From Streptomyces canus (lineage in GTDB: Bacteria; Actinomycetota; Actinomycetes; Streptomycetales; Streptomycetaceae): a DNA stretch of 64,000 bases. Numbering within the stretch: the stretch's first letter is position 1; every line of letters begins with the position of its first letter. Shown in pieces: positions 56,361-64,000 of this stretch. The stretch lies in NCBI RefSeq assembly GCF_041435015.1, contig NZ_CP107989.1, forward strand, positions 3,224,001-3,288,000, written 5' to 3'. The notes below the pieces were generated by a model. That model was not told the DNA's origin. It saw only the letters and a list, made by a program, of their open reading frames with translations, and did no database searches. The position numbers and the translations under genes were made by a program.

Positions 56361-57785
56361 TCAGACTCCAGCGGCGACAGGGGCGTCGGACAGGTCGGCG
56401 GGCGAAGCCAGGTGGCCGAGGACGGCGGTCGCGGCCGCGACCTGCGGCGACACCAGGTGCGTACGACCGCCCTTGCCCTGCCGGCCCTCGAAGTTGCGGT
56501 TGGAGGTGGACGCGGAGCGCTCACCGGGGGCCAGCTGGTCCGGGTTCATGCCCAGACACATCGAGCAGCCCGCGTGCCGCCATTCGGCGCCGGCCTCCTT
56601 GAAGACGACGTCCAGGCCCTCGGAGACGGCCTGCAGACCCACGCGCGCGGAGCCGGGGACGACCAGCATCCGTACGCCGTCGGCGACTTTGCGGCCCTTG
56701 ACGAGCTCGGCGGCGGCGCGCAGGTCCTCGATACGGCCGTTGGTGCATGAACCTACGAAGACGGTGTCCACCTTGATGGAGCGCAGCGGCTGCCCAGCCT
56801 CCAACCCCATGTATTCCAGGGCCTTTTCGGCGGCGAGGCGCTCCGAAGCGTCTTCGTACGAAGCAGGGTCGGGGACGTCCGCCGAAAGCGGCGCGCCCTG
56901 GCCGGGGTTGGTGCCCCAGGTGACGAACGGCGCCAGCTCGTCGGCCTTGATGACGACCTCGGCGTCGAACTCGGCGTCCTCGTCCGTCTTCAGCGTCTTC
57001 CAGTACGCGACGGCCGCGTCCCAGTCCTCGCCCTTGGGCGCGTGCGGGCGGCCCTCGAGGTAGTCGAAGGTGGTCTGGTCGGGGGCGATCATGCCTGCGC
57101 GGGCGCCGGCCTCGATCGACATGTTGCAGATGGTCATGCGGGCTTCCATCGAGAGCTTCTCGATGGCGGAGCCGCGGTACTCCAGGACGTACCCCTGGCC
57201 GCCGCCGGTGCCGATCCTGGCGATGATCGCCAGGATCAGGTCCTTGGCGGTGACGCCGTCGGGCAGTTCTCCGTCGACCGTGATGGCCATGGTCTTCGGG
57301 CGGACCAGCGGCAGCGTCTGGGTGGCCAGGACGTGCTCCACCTGGGAGGTGCCGATGCCGAACGCCAGGCCGCCGAAGGCGCCGTGCGTGGAGGTGTGCG
57401 AGTCGCCGCAGACCACGGTCATGCCGGGCTGGGTCAGTCCGAGCTGCGGACCCACCACGTGCACGACGCCCTGCTCGACGTCGCCCAGCGGGTGCAGGCG
57501 GACGCCGAAGTCGGCGCAGTTCTTGCGCAGCGTCTCCAGCTGGACACGCGAGACCGGGTCGGCGATCGGCTTGTCGATGTCGAGGGTCGGGGTGTTGTGG
57601 TCCTCGGTGGCGATGGTCAGGTCGAGCCGGCGCACCTGGCGACCGCTCTTGCGCAGACCGTCGAAGGCCTGCGGGCTGGTCACCTCGTGCAGCAGGTGCA
57701 GATCGATGAAGAGGAGGTCGGGCTCGCCCTCGGCGCGCCGGACGACATGGTCGTCCCAGACCTTCTCCGCGAGTGTCCTACCCAT
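56361..57785 (-). CDS. leuC: 3-isopropylmalate dehydratase large subunit
   Basis: Catalytic aconitase-like subunit, 474 residues from the ATG at 57785 ([15 protein letters not shown]). The [4Fe-4S] ligands are visible in [19 protein letters not shown] and [12 protein letters not shown]. Other motifs: [45 protein letters not shown]. Divergent from ndgR, whose product is known to control leuCD in Streptomyces. Confidence 0.96.
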   Translation of the reverse strand: MGRTLAEKVWDDHVVRRAEGEPDLLFIDLHLLHEVTSPQAFDGLRKSGRQVRRLDLTIATEDHNTPTLDIDKPIADPVSRVQLETLRKNCADFGVRLHPLGDVEQGVVHVVGPQLGLTQPGMTVVCGDSHTSTHGAFGGLAFGIGTSQVEHVLATQTLPLVRPKTMAITVDGELPDGVTAKDLILAIIARIGTGGGQGYVLEYRGSAIEKLSMEARMTICNMSIEAGARAGMIAPDQTTFDYLEGRPHAPKGEDWDAAVAYWKTLKTDEDAEFDAEVVIKADELAPFVTWGTNPGQGAPLSADVPDPASYEDASERLAAEKALEYMGLEAGQPLRSIKVDTVFVGSCTNGRIEDLRAAAELVKGRKVADGVRMLVVPGSARVGLQAVSEGLDVVFKEAGAEWRHAGCSMCLGMNPDQLAPGERSASTSNRNFEGRQGKGGRTHLVSPQVAAATAVLGHLASPADLSDAPVAAGV

Positions 57786-57919
57786 CGCTTTCCCTCCGGC
57801 CGGCAAACGTCCACCGGCCCAACTAGAGATCTTGAGGAGACGGCGCCCGGCCCCAGTTCACGGGCGCCCGTCACCCGGCCCGTACGGTCACCGGGCCGCT
57901 GTGTCTACAAGGGTTGCGC

Positions 57920-57959
57920 GTCTCACGAAAAAAGGAACTTGCGTTTCACAGAGTGAGAC
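57920..57959. promoter_or_regulatory. NdgR operator region between leuC and ndgR
   Basis: GTTTCAC-AGA-GTGAGAC (57943-57959) is an inverted repeat with one mismatch. A further half-site GTCTCAC stands at 57920-57926, with an A-run between. NdgR (IclR family) is known to bind this intergenic region in Streptomyces; the exact bases are inferred from symmetry. A G/C-rich hairpin (CGGCCCG/CGGGCCG, 57873-57899) lies on the leuC side. Confidence 0.6.
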
Positions 57960-57973
57960 GTGAGTATCGTTTC

Positions 57974-58690
57974 ATGGACAACAGTAGCGGCGTCGGCGTT
58001 CTGGACAAGGCAGCCCTTGTCCTGAGCGCTCTGGAGTCCGGTCCGGCCACCCTCGCGGGCTTGGTCGCGGCGACCGGACTGGCACGACCCACGGCCCACC
58101 GGCTGGCCGTGGCTCTGGAACACCACCGCATGGTGGCACGCGACATGCAGGGCCGTTTCATTCTGGGCCCGCGCCTCGCCGAGCTGGCCGCGGCCGCCGG
58201 CGAGGACCGCCTCCTCGCGACGGCCGGCCCGGTGCTCACGCATCTGCGGGACATCACCGGCGAGAGCGCACAGCTCTACCGCCGCCAGGGCGACATGCGT
58301 ATCTGCGTCGCCGCGGCGGAGCGCCTGTCGGGCCTCAGGGACACGGTCCCGGTCGGCTCGACGCTCACCATGAAGGCCGGCTCCTCGGCCCAGATCCTGA
58401 TGGCCTGGGAGGAGCCGGAGCGTCTGCACCGCGGTCTCCAGGGCGCCCGCTTCACGGCCACGGCCCTGTCGGGCGTACGGCGCCGCGGCTGGGCCCAGTC
58501 CATCGGCGAGCGCGAGCCGGGCGTGGCGTCCGTGTCCGCGCCCGTACGCGGCCCCTCCAACCGCGTGGTGGCCGCCGTCTCGGTCTCCGGCCCCATCGAG
58601 CGCCTGACCCGCCACCCGGGCCGCATGCACGCCCAGGCGGTCATCGACGCCGCCGCCCGCCTCTCCGAGGCACTGCGCCGCACGGGCTGA
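57974..58690 (+). CDS. ndgR: IclR-family regulator NdgR
   Basis: 238 residues from the ATG at 57974. N-terminal winged helix (LDKAALVLSALESGPATLAGLVAATGLARPTAHRLAVAL) and C-terminal ligand domain (DTVPVGSTLTMKAGSSAQILMAWEEPERL, RGPSNRVVAAVSVSGPIERL). NdgR is an activator of leuCD and controls amino-acid and antibiotic metabolism in Streptomyces. Divergent arrangement with leuC is conserved. The 160 bp after it show no gene. Confidence 0.93.
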   Translation: MDNSSGVGVLDKAALVLSALESGPATLAGLVAATGLARPTAHRLAVALEHHRMVARDMQGRFILGPRLAELAAAAGEDRLLATAGPVLTHLRDITGESAQLYRRQGDMRICVAAAERLSGLRDTVPVGSTLTMKAGSSAQILMAWEEPERLHRGLQGARFTATALSGVRRRGWAQSIGEREPGVASVSAPVRGPSNRVVAAVSVSGPIERLTRHPGRMHAQAVIDAAARLSEALRRTG

Positions 58691-58850
58691 GGAGCAGGGG
58701 ACGGTCGTATCCCCGTCGGCTCAGGACCAGCCTCAACGCCGCGGCAGATCTTGGACCTACGGGGATCGGACCCACCCGAAGGAGCGCGGGGAAGTGCGCG
58801 AGCACCCACCGACAGCTCCTATACGCCCCACAGGGCTCCCCCTATGACGT

Positions 58851-59366
58851 TCAGGCGTCCGCCGACTCCCCGGACCGATGGGCGAACCGCTCTTTCGCGT
58901 ACCGCCCGCGCGCGGCGACCGGCACCTGTCCATGTGCCGCGGCGAGTCCGAACGCCGGCATGTCCGCGTAGATCGACTCGTAGGACCCCTCCGGCACCAC
59001 ATACGCCTCGTGCCACAGCCCCACGTGCTGCCGTGCCCTCCCCGCCTTCTCCTTGCGGTTGATGATCGCCCACGCCCTGTGGTGGAACATCTCCGGCGAG
59101 TGCGCGTAGGCGTACAGCTTCTCCTTCGACTCCCAGTACTGGACGACGTAGTACGTCCGCGGTGAGGCCGTCAGCAGCACATGCGAGAGCAGCCCCCGCT
59201 CCGGAGCCCTCCGCAGCTCCCGCAGCATCCGCGGCATGGCCAGGAAGACCGGGACCCAGTGGTGCACGGCCCAGAAGTGGTTGATGCGCATCCCGATCAG
59301 CAGGACGACCACGTCCCTCTCCGCGGACGCGGTGGTGCGGCCTGCGACGACCTTCTTCCCGACCAT
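58851..59366 (-). CDS. DUF4188 family protein
   Basis: 171 residues from the ATG at 59366 (MVGKKVVAGRTTASAERD). The core (VVLLIGMRINHFWAVHHWVPVFLAMPRMLREL, TYYVVQYWESKEKLYAYAHSPEMFHHRAWA) is typical of DUF4188, a dimeric alpha/beta-barrel (ABM-like) fold sometimes annotated as monooxygenase-like or heme-related. Divergent from a MerR regulator with an operator between, so probably its target. Function unknown. Confidence 0.85.
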   Translation of the reverse strand: MVGKKVVAGRTTASAERDVVVLLIGMRINHFWAVHHWVPVFLAMPRMLRELRRAPERGLLSHVLLTASPRTYYVVQYWESKEKLYAYAHSPEMFHHRAWAIINRKEKAGRARQHVGLWHEAYVVPEGSYESIYADMPAFGLAAAHGQVPVAARGRYAKERFAHRSGESADA

Positions 59367-59388
59367 GGAACCCCCTCGTTGGCGAGCA

Positions 59389-59420
59389 GCACTATCCGAC
59401 TGCGCATGCTTGGATAGTGC
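59389..59420. promoter_or_regulatory. MerR operator between DUF4188 gene and regulator
   Basis: GCACTATCC (59389-59397) and GGATAGTGC (59412-59420) form a perfect 9-bp inverted repeat with a 14-nt spacer. The right arm also pairs with TATCC further on (GGATAgtgccggTATCC). The length suits a MerR site between two divergent promoters. Confidence 0.65.
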
Positions 59421-59445
59421 CGGTATCCGAGAGGGGGTGCAAGAG

Positions 59446-60090
59446 ATGCGGCTGGCCGAACTCAGCGAGCACAGCGGTGTGTCCACCGCGACGATCAAGT
59501 ACTACCTGCGCGAAGGGCTGTTGCCGCCGGGCCGCCAGATCAACGCCACGACGGCCGAGTACGACGAGGAGCATCTACGTCGGCTGCGGCTGGTGCGCGC
59601 GATGATCCAGGTGGGCCGAGTGCCGGTGGCGAAGGTGCGCGAGGTCCTCGGACACGTGGACGACGACTCCCTGGGCCGCTCGATCCGTCTCGGCGCGGCG
59701 CTGTGGGCCCTGCCGCAGGTGCCCGAGCCGGACGAGGACGACGAGTACGTCCGGGCCGCGCACCAGGAGGTCACCGCACTCCTGGACCGGCTCGACTGGG
59801 AGAACGCCAAGCAGCTGACGACCATCTCCCCCGCGTACCGCTCGCTGGTGGTGGCGGTGGCCGCGTTCCGCCGGCTCGGCTACGCGTGGGGAGCCGAACA
59901 GCTCGCGCCGTACGCCGAGTTGATGCACCGGACAGCCGTCCTCGACCTGGACAACCTGGAGACGCACCCGTCGGAGGCGGAGTGGATCGAGTTCGCGATC
60001 CTGGGCGCGATCCTCAACGAGCCGCTGCTGCAGTCGCTGCACCGGCTGGCCCAGGAGGAGGAGTCGACGCGGCGCTACGGCTTCGCATGA
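59446..60090 (+). CDS. MerR-family transcriptional regulator
   Basis: 214 residues from the ATG at 59446, with GAGGGGG upstream. N-terminal MerR helix-turn-helix (MRLAELSEHSGVSTATIKYYLREGLLPPGR) and wing (EHLRRLRLVRAMIQVG). The C-terminal effector domain, about 140 residues, is unusually long for MerR (LQSLHRLAQEEES at the end). No Cys cluster for metals, so a small-molecule or protein signal is likely. Divergent partner is the DUF4188 gene. Confidence 0.9.
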   Translation: MRLAELSEHSGVSTATIKYYLREGLLPPGRQINATTAEYDEEHLRRLRLVRAMIQVGRVPVAKVREVLGHVDDDSLGRSIRLGAALWALPQVPEPDEDDEYVRAAHQEVTALLDRLDWENAKQLTTISPAYRSLVVAVAAFRRLGYAWGAEQLAPYAELMHRTAVLDLDNLETHPSEAEWIEFAILGAILNEPLLQSLHRLAQEEESTRRYGFA

Positions 60091-60102
60091 CCCGGGCACG
60101 GC

Positions 60103-60132
60103 GAAGGCCCTCCACCGAAGTGAAGGGCCTTC
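60103..60132. terminator. Terminator after the tRNA cluster / MerR gene
   Basis: GAAGGCCCT (60103-60111) pairs with AGGGCCTTC (60124-60132), between the MerR stop and the last tRNA gene on the opposite strand. Confidence 0.8.
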
Positions 60133-60139
60133 CTCTACG

Positions 60140-60212
60140 TACCCCCGACCGGATTCGAACCGGCGCTACCGCCTTGAGAGGGCGGCGTGCTAGGCCGCTA
60201 CACAACGGGGGC
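60140..60212 (-). tRNA. tRNA-Glu (CTC)
   Basis: 73 nt. Acceptor GCCCCCG/CGGGGGT; anticodon stem CCGCC/GGCGG with loop CTCTCAA, giving anticodon CTC; T-arm GGTTCGAATCC. CCA is not encoded. Last gene of the cluster. Confidence 0.97.
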
Positions 60213-60240
60213 GTGGAGCCTGCGTTTCCGCAGGTCCGAG

Positions 60241-60312
60241 CTGGTCTACCTGGACTCGAACCAAGAATGACGGTACCAGAAACCGTAGTGTTGCCAATTA
60301 CACCATAGACCA
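60241..60312 (-). tRNA. tRNA-Gln (CTG)
   Basis: 72 nt. Acceptor TGGTCTA/TAGACCA; anticodon loop TTCTGGT gives CTG; T-arm GGTTCGAGTCC. In actinobacteria it is first charged with Glu by GltX and then amidated by GatCAB. Confidence 0.97.
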
Positions 60313-60332
60313 AGGTGATTTAGAGTAAATCG

Positions 60333-60405
60333 TACCCCCGACCGGATTCGAACCGGCGCTACCGCCTTGAGAGGGCGGCGTGCTAGGCCGCTACACAACG
60401 GGGGC
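60333..60405 (-). tRNA. tRNA-Glu (CTC)
   Basis: 73 nt, identical to the copy at 60140-60212 over the tRNA body; anticodon CTC. Confidence 0.97.
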
Positions 60406-60467
60406 CCTAGCGATCCTGCATGAACGTCAGCGGGTGCGACCCTGACTGACCCTCCGGGAAGGATCTG

Positions 60468-60540
60468 TACCCCCGACCGGATTCGAACCGGCGCTACTGC
60501 CTTGAGAGGGCAGCGTGCTAGGCCGCTACACAACGGGGGC
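60468..60540 (-). tRNA. tRNA-Glu (CTC), variant anticodon stem
   Basis: 73 nt. Anticodon loop CTCTCAA as in the other copies, but the anticodon stem is CTGCC/GGCAG instead of CCGCC/GGCGG, a compensatory pair change that keeps pairing. Confidence 0.97.
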
Positions 60541-60582
60541 TTCGCGGAGTTGATCTCCGCCTTTGCAGATGAGCTCTGCGAG

Positions 60583-60654
60583 CTGGCCTACCTGGACTCG
60601 AACCAAGACTAACTGAACCAGAATCAGTCGTGCTGCCAATTACACCATAGGCCA
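60583..60654 (-). tRNA. tRNA-Gln (CTG), first of the cluster
   Basis: 72 nt. Acceptor TGGCCTA/TAGGCCA; anticodon stem ACTGA/TCAGT with loop TTCTGGT, giving CTG. It differs from the other tRNA-Gln in acceptor and anticodon stems by compensatory changes. Confidence 0.97.
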
Positions 60655-60745
60655 CTGGAACTCAAGCCCCTACGGGGATCTTGTTCTAGTTTGCTCCTCC
60701 GGATCCCGGCCTTTCGGCCCGCTCCCCGGCGGCGCAGGAAGAACA

Positions 60746-61480
60746 TTACCTGAAGGTGGACGGGGCTCCAAAACGACTATCCGCGCCGAGGATCGCGGGG
60801 AGTTCGGCGAGCGAGGCGATGCGCCGCGGTCCGGCGGGGGTGGGGACATGGGCGTGCACACTGCCGTCGCGGTCGACCCAGACCGACAGCAGTCCGGCCT
60901 CGGCGGCGCCCCGGCCGTCGATCTCCGGGTGGTCGCCGACGTACGCCACCTGGTGCGGGGCCAGCTCCAGGGCGTCACAGGCCGCGAGGAAGGCTCCGGC
61001 CTCGGGCTTGGAGACGCCCAGTTCGGCGGCGCACAGGATGACCTCGAAGCGGTCGTGCACGCCGAGCACGCGCAGCTTGTGGTCCTGGACGCGGATGCTG
61101 GAGTTGGACAGCACGGCGTGTCGGTGACTGGCGGCGAGGGCGTCGAGGGCGGGCAGCACGTCGGGGAAGAGGGTCCAGGCGGTCTCGTAGTGCGCGATGT
61201 ACCGCTGGAACCAGGCGTCCGCCTCCGTGTCGGTCAGCTCCTCGCCCAGGAACACCCGTACCCGGTCCCGCCGCTGACCCTGGAAGTCGACCTCCCCCGC
61301 CGAGAACCGCGCCCACTGGGTTTCCGTGATCGCCCGCCACCGCACGATGGCTTGCTCGACGTTCTCGTACGCCTCGAGCAGCCCCTCGGCCGCCAGATGC
61401 AGACGCATCCCGATGCGGTCGGCCCCCGTGTAGTCGAAGAGGGTGTCGTCCACGTCCCAGACCACGGCCCTGATGCTCAT
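60746..61480 (-). CDS. HAD-superfamily hydrolase
   Basis: 244 residues from the ATG at 61480. HAD motif I (WDVDDTLFDYTG, with the nucleophile and second Asp), motif II (VLSNSSIR), the Lys of motif III (GVSKPEAGAFLAACDAL) and motif IV (VAYVGDHPEIDGRGA). The cap inserted after motif I is helical (C1 type). Substrates of such phosphatases are diverse. It lies just upstream of the tRNA cluster on the same strand; no functional link is evident. Confidence 0.9.
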   Translation of the reverse strand: MSIRAVVWDVDDTLFDYTGADRIGMRLHLAAEGLLEAYENVEQAIVRWRAITETQWARFSAGEVDFQGQRRDRVRVFLGEELTDTEADAWFQRYIAHYETAWTLFPDVLPALDALAASHRHAVLSNSSIRVQDHKLRVLGVHDRFEVILCAAELGVSKPEAGAFLAACDALELAPHQVAYVGDHPEIDGRGAAEAGLLSVWVDRDGSVHAHVPTPAGPRRIASLAELPAILGADSRFGAPSTFR

Positions 61481-61576
61481 GATCCGACGGTAACCCGGCA
61501 TCCGGGGCCGCGTCCGGCGATTGCGGCCCCTCAGGACTCGGGCGGGCGACGCGGCGCGGACTGGCACACTGGGCTC

Positions 61577-61861
61577 ATGACCGAGTACCGCGTCCAGTTC
61601 ACCGTCGAGGCCCGGGCGACGTACGACGCTCTGCCCGGAGAGCGTCGAGCCCAGTTGGACAAGGCCGTGCGGATACTGGCTCGTGACCCGTTCCGCAAGA
61701 CATCGACCGCGCAGCTCGGGCCCGATGAGCACCTGCGCAAGGCCTATGTGGCGCCCGGCGTGATGCTGGAGTACATGGTGGCCGGCGCGATCATGGTCGT
61801 CGTGGTGCTGGAGATCTTCGACGAAAGCGCCTACCTGATCGACGAGAGCGACGCGGTCTGA
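61577..61861 (+). CDS. RelE/ParE-type toxin-like protein, no antitoxin adjacent
   Basis: 94 residues. MTEYRVQFTVEARATYDALPGERRAQLDKAVRILARDP followed by LRKAYVAPGVMLEYMV and VVVVLEIFDE matches the RelE/ParE fold: amphipathic helices, then a beta-sheet with a conserved Arg. Toxins of this family cleave mRNA at the ribosome or poison gyrase. No antitoxin frame lies directly before or after it; 97 bp separates it from the divergent HAD gene. It could be a degenerate, orphan or non-toxic domesticated copy. Confidence 0.75.
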   Translation: MTEYRVQFTVEARATYDALPGERRAQLDKAVRILARDPFRKTSTAQLGPDEHLRKAYVAPGVMLEYMVAGAIMVVVVLEIFDESAYLIDESDAV

Positions 61862-61867
61862 GACGCC

Positions 61868-61904
61868 GAGGGGCGGCAGCCGGAGTCCCCGGTTGCCGCC
61901 CCTC
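61868..61904. terminator. Bidirectional terminator between relE-like gene and gltX
   Basis: GAGGGGCGGCA (61868-61878) and TGCCGCCCCTC (61894-61904) form a perfect 11-bp stem, extended inside by CCGG/CCGG pairing; the flanking genes converge. Confidence 0.88.
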
Positions 61905-61917
61905 GCGCGTGCGTGCG

Positions 61918-63393
61918 TTACGGCGTCAGCTTCTCCAGCGCCGCGTCGATGCGGGCCAGCGTCGTCTCCCTGCCCAGGATCTCCAGGGACTCGAAGAGGG
62001 GCAGGCCGACCGTGCGGCCGGTGACGGCCACGCGGACCGGGGCCTGGGCCTTGCCGAGCTTGAGGCCATGGGTCTCGCCGGCCGCCAGGACGGCCTCCTT
62101 GAGGGACTCCGGCGAGGTCCAGTCGGCGGACTCCAGCTTCTCGCGGGCGGTGCGGAGCAGGGCGTCCGAGCCCTCCTTCATCGCCTTCGCCCAGGACGGC
62201 TCGTCGAAGACCGGCTCGGGGAGGAAGAGGAAGTCGACGTTGTCGGTGATCTCCGAGAGGACCTTCAGACGGGTCTGGGCGTGCGGGGCGATCGCCTGCC
62301 ACTTCGACTCGTCGAAGTCCTCCGGGGACCAGGGGGCGAAGGGAGCCTTGAGCCACGGGGCGCAGCGCTCCGTGAAGTCCTTCACGTCCAGGAGACGGAT
62401 GTGGTCGGCGTTGATCGCCTCGCACTTCTTCAGGTCGAAGCGCGCCGGGTTGGGGTTCACGTCCGCGATGTCGAAGGCCGCGACCAGCTCGTCGGTGGTG
62501 AAGATGTCCTTGTCCGCCGAGAGCGACCAGCCCAGCAGGGACAGGTAGTTGAGCAGGCCCTCGGGCAGGAAGCCGCGCTCCCGGTAGAGGTTGAGCGAGG
62601 CCTGCGGGTCACGCTTGGAGAGCTTCTTGTTGCCCTCGCCCATCACGTACGGCAGGTGCCCGAAGGCGGGCACGGACTTCGCCACACCCAGCTCGATCAG
62701 CGCCTTGTACAGGGCGATCTGGCGCGGGGTGGAGGACAGCAGGTCCTCGCCGCGCAGGACGTGCGTGATCTCCATCAGCGCGTCGTCGACCGGGTTCACC
62801 AGCGTGTAGAGGGGCGCCCCGTTGGCTCGTACGATCCCGTAGTCCGGCACGTTCTCCGGGGTGAAGGTCAGCTCGCCGCGGACCAGGTCCGTGAAGGTGA
62901 TCGTCTCGTCGGGCATACGGAAGCGGACGATGGGCGTACGGCCCTCGGCCACGTACGTGGAGACCTGCTCGTCGGTCAGGTCGCGGCAGTGGCCGTCGTA
63001 GCCCGAGGGCCTGCCGGCCGCGCGAGCCGCCTCGCGACGGGTGTCCAGCTCCTCCTGGGAGCAGTAGCAGTGGTAGGCGTGACCGGCGTCCAGGAGCTTG
63101 GCGGCGACGTCCTTGTAGAGGTCCATCCGCTGCGACTGCCGGTACGGCGCGTGCGGGCCGCCGACCTCGGGGCCCTCGTCCCAGTCGAAGCCCAGCCAGC
63201 GCATCGAGTCGAGCAGCTGGTTGTAGGACTCCTCGGAGTCGCGGGCCGCGTCGGTGTCCTCGATGCGGAAGACGAGCGTGCCCTGGTGGTGCCGGGCGAA
63301 CGCCCAGTTGAACAGGGCGGTGCGGACCAGGCCCACGTGGGGGTTACCGGTGGGCGAGGGGCAGAAACGTACGCGGACGGGTGCGCTAGCCAC
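61918..63393 (-). CDS. gltX: Glutamyl-tRNA synthetase
   Basis: Class I synthetase, 491 residues from the GTG at 63393 ([16 protein letters not shown], the Streptomyces N-terminus); a TTG three codons upstream is less likely. HIGH-type motif [18 protein letters not shown] and KMSKS-type motif [10 protein letters not shown] zinc-binding Cys set is around CYCSQEEL. In bacteria without GlnRS the enzyme is non-discriminating and also charges tRNA-Gln. It overlaps the end of the FAH gene by 8 bp. Confidence 0.96.
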   Translation of the reverse strand: MASAPVRVRFCPSPTGNPHVGLVRTALFNWAFARHHQGTLVFRIEDTDAARDSEESYNQLLDSMRWLGFDWDEGPEVGGPHAPYRQSQRMDLYKDVAAKLLDAGHAYHCYCSQEELDTRREAARAAGRPSGYDGHCRDLTDEQVSTYVAEGRTPIVRFRMPDETITFTDLVRGELTFTPENVPDYGIVRANGAPLYTLVNPVDDALMEITHVLRGEDLLSSTPRQIALYKALIELGVAKSVPAFGHLPYVMGEGNKKLSKRDPQASLNLYRERGFLPEGLLNYLSLLGWSLSADKDIFTTDELVAAFDIADVNPNPARFDLKKCEAINADHIRLLDVKDFTERCAPWLKAPFAPWSPEDFDESKWQAIAPHAQTRLKVLSEITDNVDFLFLPEPVFDEPSWAKAMKEGSDALLRTAREKLESADWTSPESLKEAVLAAGETHGLKLGKAQAPVRVAVTGRTVGLPLFESLEILGRETTLARIDAALEKLTP

Positions 63394-64000
63394 GCTTGAC
63401 AACCTTGTTGGTGAGAGTGCCGATGCCTTCGATGGTGACGGCGACCTCGTCGCCGACGGTGAGCGGCCCGACGCCTGCCGGGGTGCCCGTGAGGATCACG
63501 TCGCCGGGGAGCAGCGTCATGGCCTCGGAGATGTTGACGATCAGATCCTCGATCGGGTGGATCATCTCGCTGGTGCGGCCGAGCTGGCGTTGTTCGCCGT
63601 TGACGGTGAGCTGGATCGTCAGGTCGGAGGCCGTCTCCAGGTCCAGGTCCGTCTCCACCCAGGGGCCCAGCGGGCAGGAGGTGTCGAAGCCCTTGGCCCG
63701 CGCCCACTGCTTCTCGCGCTTCTGGACGTCCCGGGCGGTGATGTCGTTCGCGCAGGTGTAGCCGAAGATCACGTCCTTGACGCGCTCGCGCGGCACCTCG
63801 CGGCACATACGGCCGATGACGACGGCGAGTTCGGCCTCGTGGTGGACGTCCGCCGAGAAGGAGGGGTACTGGATCTCGTCGCCGGGGCCGATCACCGAGG
63901 TGGAGGGCTTGAAGAAGGCGAAGGGGACGTCCGGGACCTCGTTGCCGAGTTCCTTCGCGTGGTCGGCGTAGTTACGGCCGTACGCCACGACCTTGTTGGG
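63386..64000 (-). CDS. Fumarylacetoacetate hydrolase family protein (partial, 5' end outside window)
   Basis: The last 205 residues of an FAH-family enzyme; the start lies beyond the right edge. Metal-binding and catalytic segments are present: [33 protein letters not shown] with the Glu ligands, [13 protein letters not shown], and the [17 protein letters not shown] turn. Members hydrolyse or decarboxylate acylpyruvates and similar compounds. It overlaps gltX by 8 bp and may be cotranscribed with it. Confidence 0.92.
   Translation of the reverse strand, partial: PNKVVAYGRNYADHAKELGNEVPDVPFAFFKPSTSVIGPGDEIQYPSFSADVHHEAELAVVIGRMCREVPRERVKDVIFGYTCANDITARDVQKREKQWARAKGFDTSCPLGPWVETDLDLETASDLTIQLTVNGEQRQLGRTSEMIHPIEDLIVNISEAMTLLPGDVILTGTPAGVGPLTVGDEVAVTIEGIGTLTNKVVKRG

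Noticed and set aside
57786..57900. Leucine attenuator before leuC
   Set aside because: There are G/C-rich hairpins but no leader peptide with Leu codons on the minus strand.
60140..60654. Repeated blocks in the tRNA region as a CRISPR-like array
   Set aside because: The repeats are whole tRNA genes with cloverleaf pairing.

Overview
The window is a 64 kb piece of a high-GC actinobacterial chromosome, almost certainly Streptomyces. The evidence is the very high G+C, GTG starts, and a gene order I recognise from the conserved core of Streptomyces chromosomes: four type I signal peptidases beside rplS-trmD-rimM-rpsP, then ffh-glnD-glnK-amtB-nsdA, ftsY, glcP-smc, mutM-rnc-rpmF, recG, rpmB, ddl-gpsA-plsC, hupS, leuCD-ndgR and gltX. 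I see no phage, insertion sequence or CRISPR array. Starts were moved from the longest open frame where a Shine-Dalgarno sequence, family length or family N-terminus supports an internal start.

Layout. 1-6.5 kb (minus): NUDIX gene, sipZ, sipY, sipX, sipW, rplS, trmD, rimM, khpA, rpsP, that is protein export plus ribosome assembly. 6.7-10 kb: less standard genes, namely an HExxH/zinc-ribbon protein, an archaeal/eukaryotic-type prolyl-tRNA synthetase and a methyltransferase. 10-22 kb: an FtsH paralogue, the SRP GTPase Ffh, the nitrogen-sensing operon amtB-glnK-glnD under a clear GlnR operator, the developmental repressor nsdA, a small prim-pol protein and the SRP receptor FtsY. 22-26.7 kb: NCS1 permease, F420/luciferase-like oxidoreductase, an unknown gene and the glucose permease GlcP with two palindromic sites upstream. 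26.8-35.8 kb: smc, a small coiled-coil protein, acylphosphatase, a CAP-domain surface protein, an HxlR regulator, mutM, rnc, rpmF and yceD. 36-40.4 kb: a DivIVA/ATP-synthase-b-like coiled-coil protein with a Q/Y-rich tail, coaD, rsmD and recG. 40.6-45.4 kb: a translationally coupled HSP90-family ATPase and a 987-residue TPR protein, the least explained module here. 45.4-54.4 kb: DAK2/FakA-like protein, rpmB, thiD-thiL, a stand-alone Lrp ligand-binding domain, a DUF3515 lipoprotein, ddl, gpsA, plsC, cofC and a small OB-fold-like protein. 54.4-64 kb: hupS, leuCD with divergent ndgR, a DUF4188/MerR divergent pair, five tRNA genes (Gln-Glu-Glu-Gln-Glu), a HAD hydrolase, a lone RelE-like toxin gene, gltX and a truncated FAH-family gene.

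How the genes work together. The SRP pathway (ffh, ftsY) delivers preproteins whose signal peptides the four Sip enzymes remove. GlnR, AmtB, GlnK and GlnD form the ammonium-sensing circuit. GltX lies next to the tRNA-Glu and tRNA-Gln genes it is expected to charge. gpsA and plsC are coupled for phospholipid synthesis, thiL and thiD for thiamine. cofC supplies F420, which the luciferase-like oxidoreductase may use.

The most interesting observations are the HSP90-TPR pair, a repeat-like insertion encoded in frame in the SMC hinge, a likely frameshift at the 3' end of sipX, the second-type prolyl-tRNA synthetase, paired palindromes upstream of glcP, and a recurrent ACGCGCGCGT palindrome.
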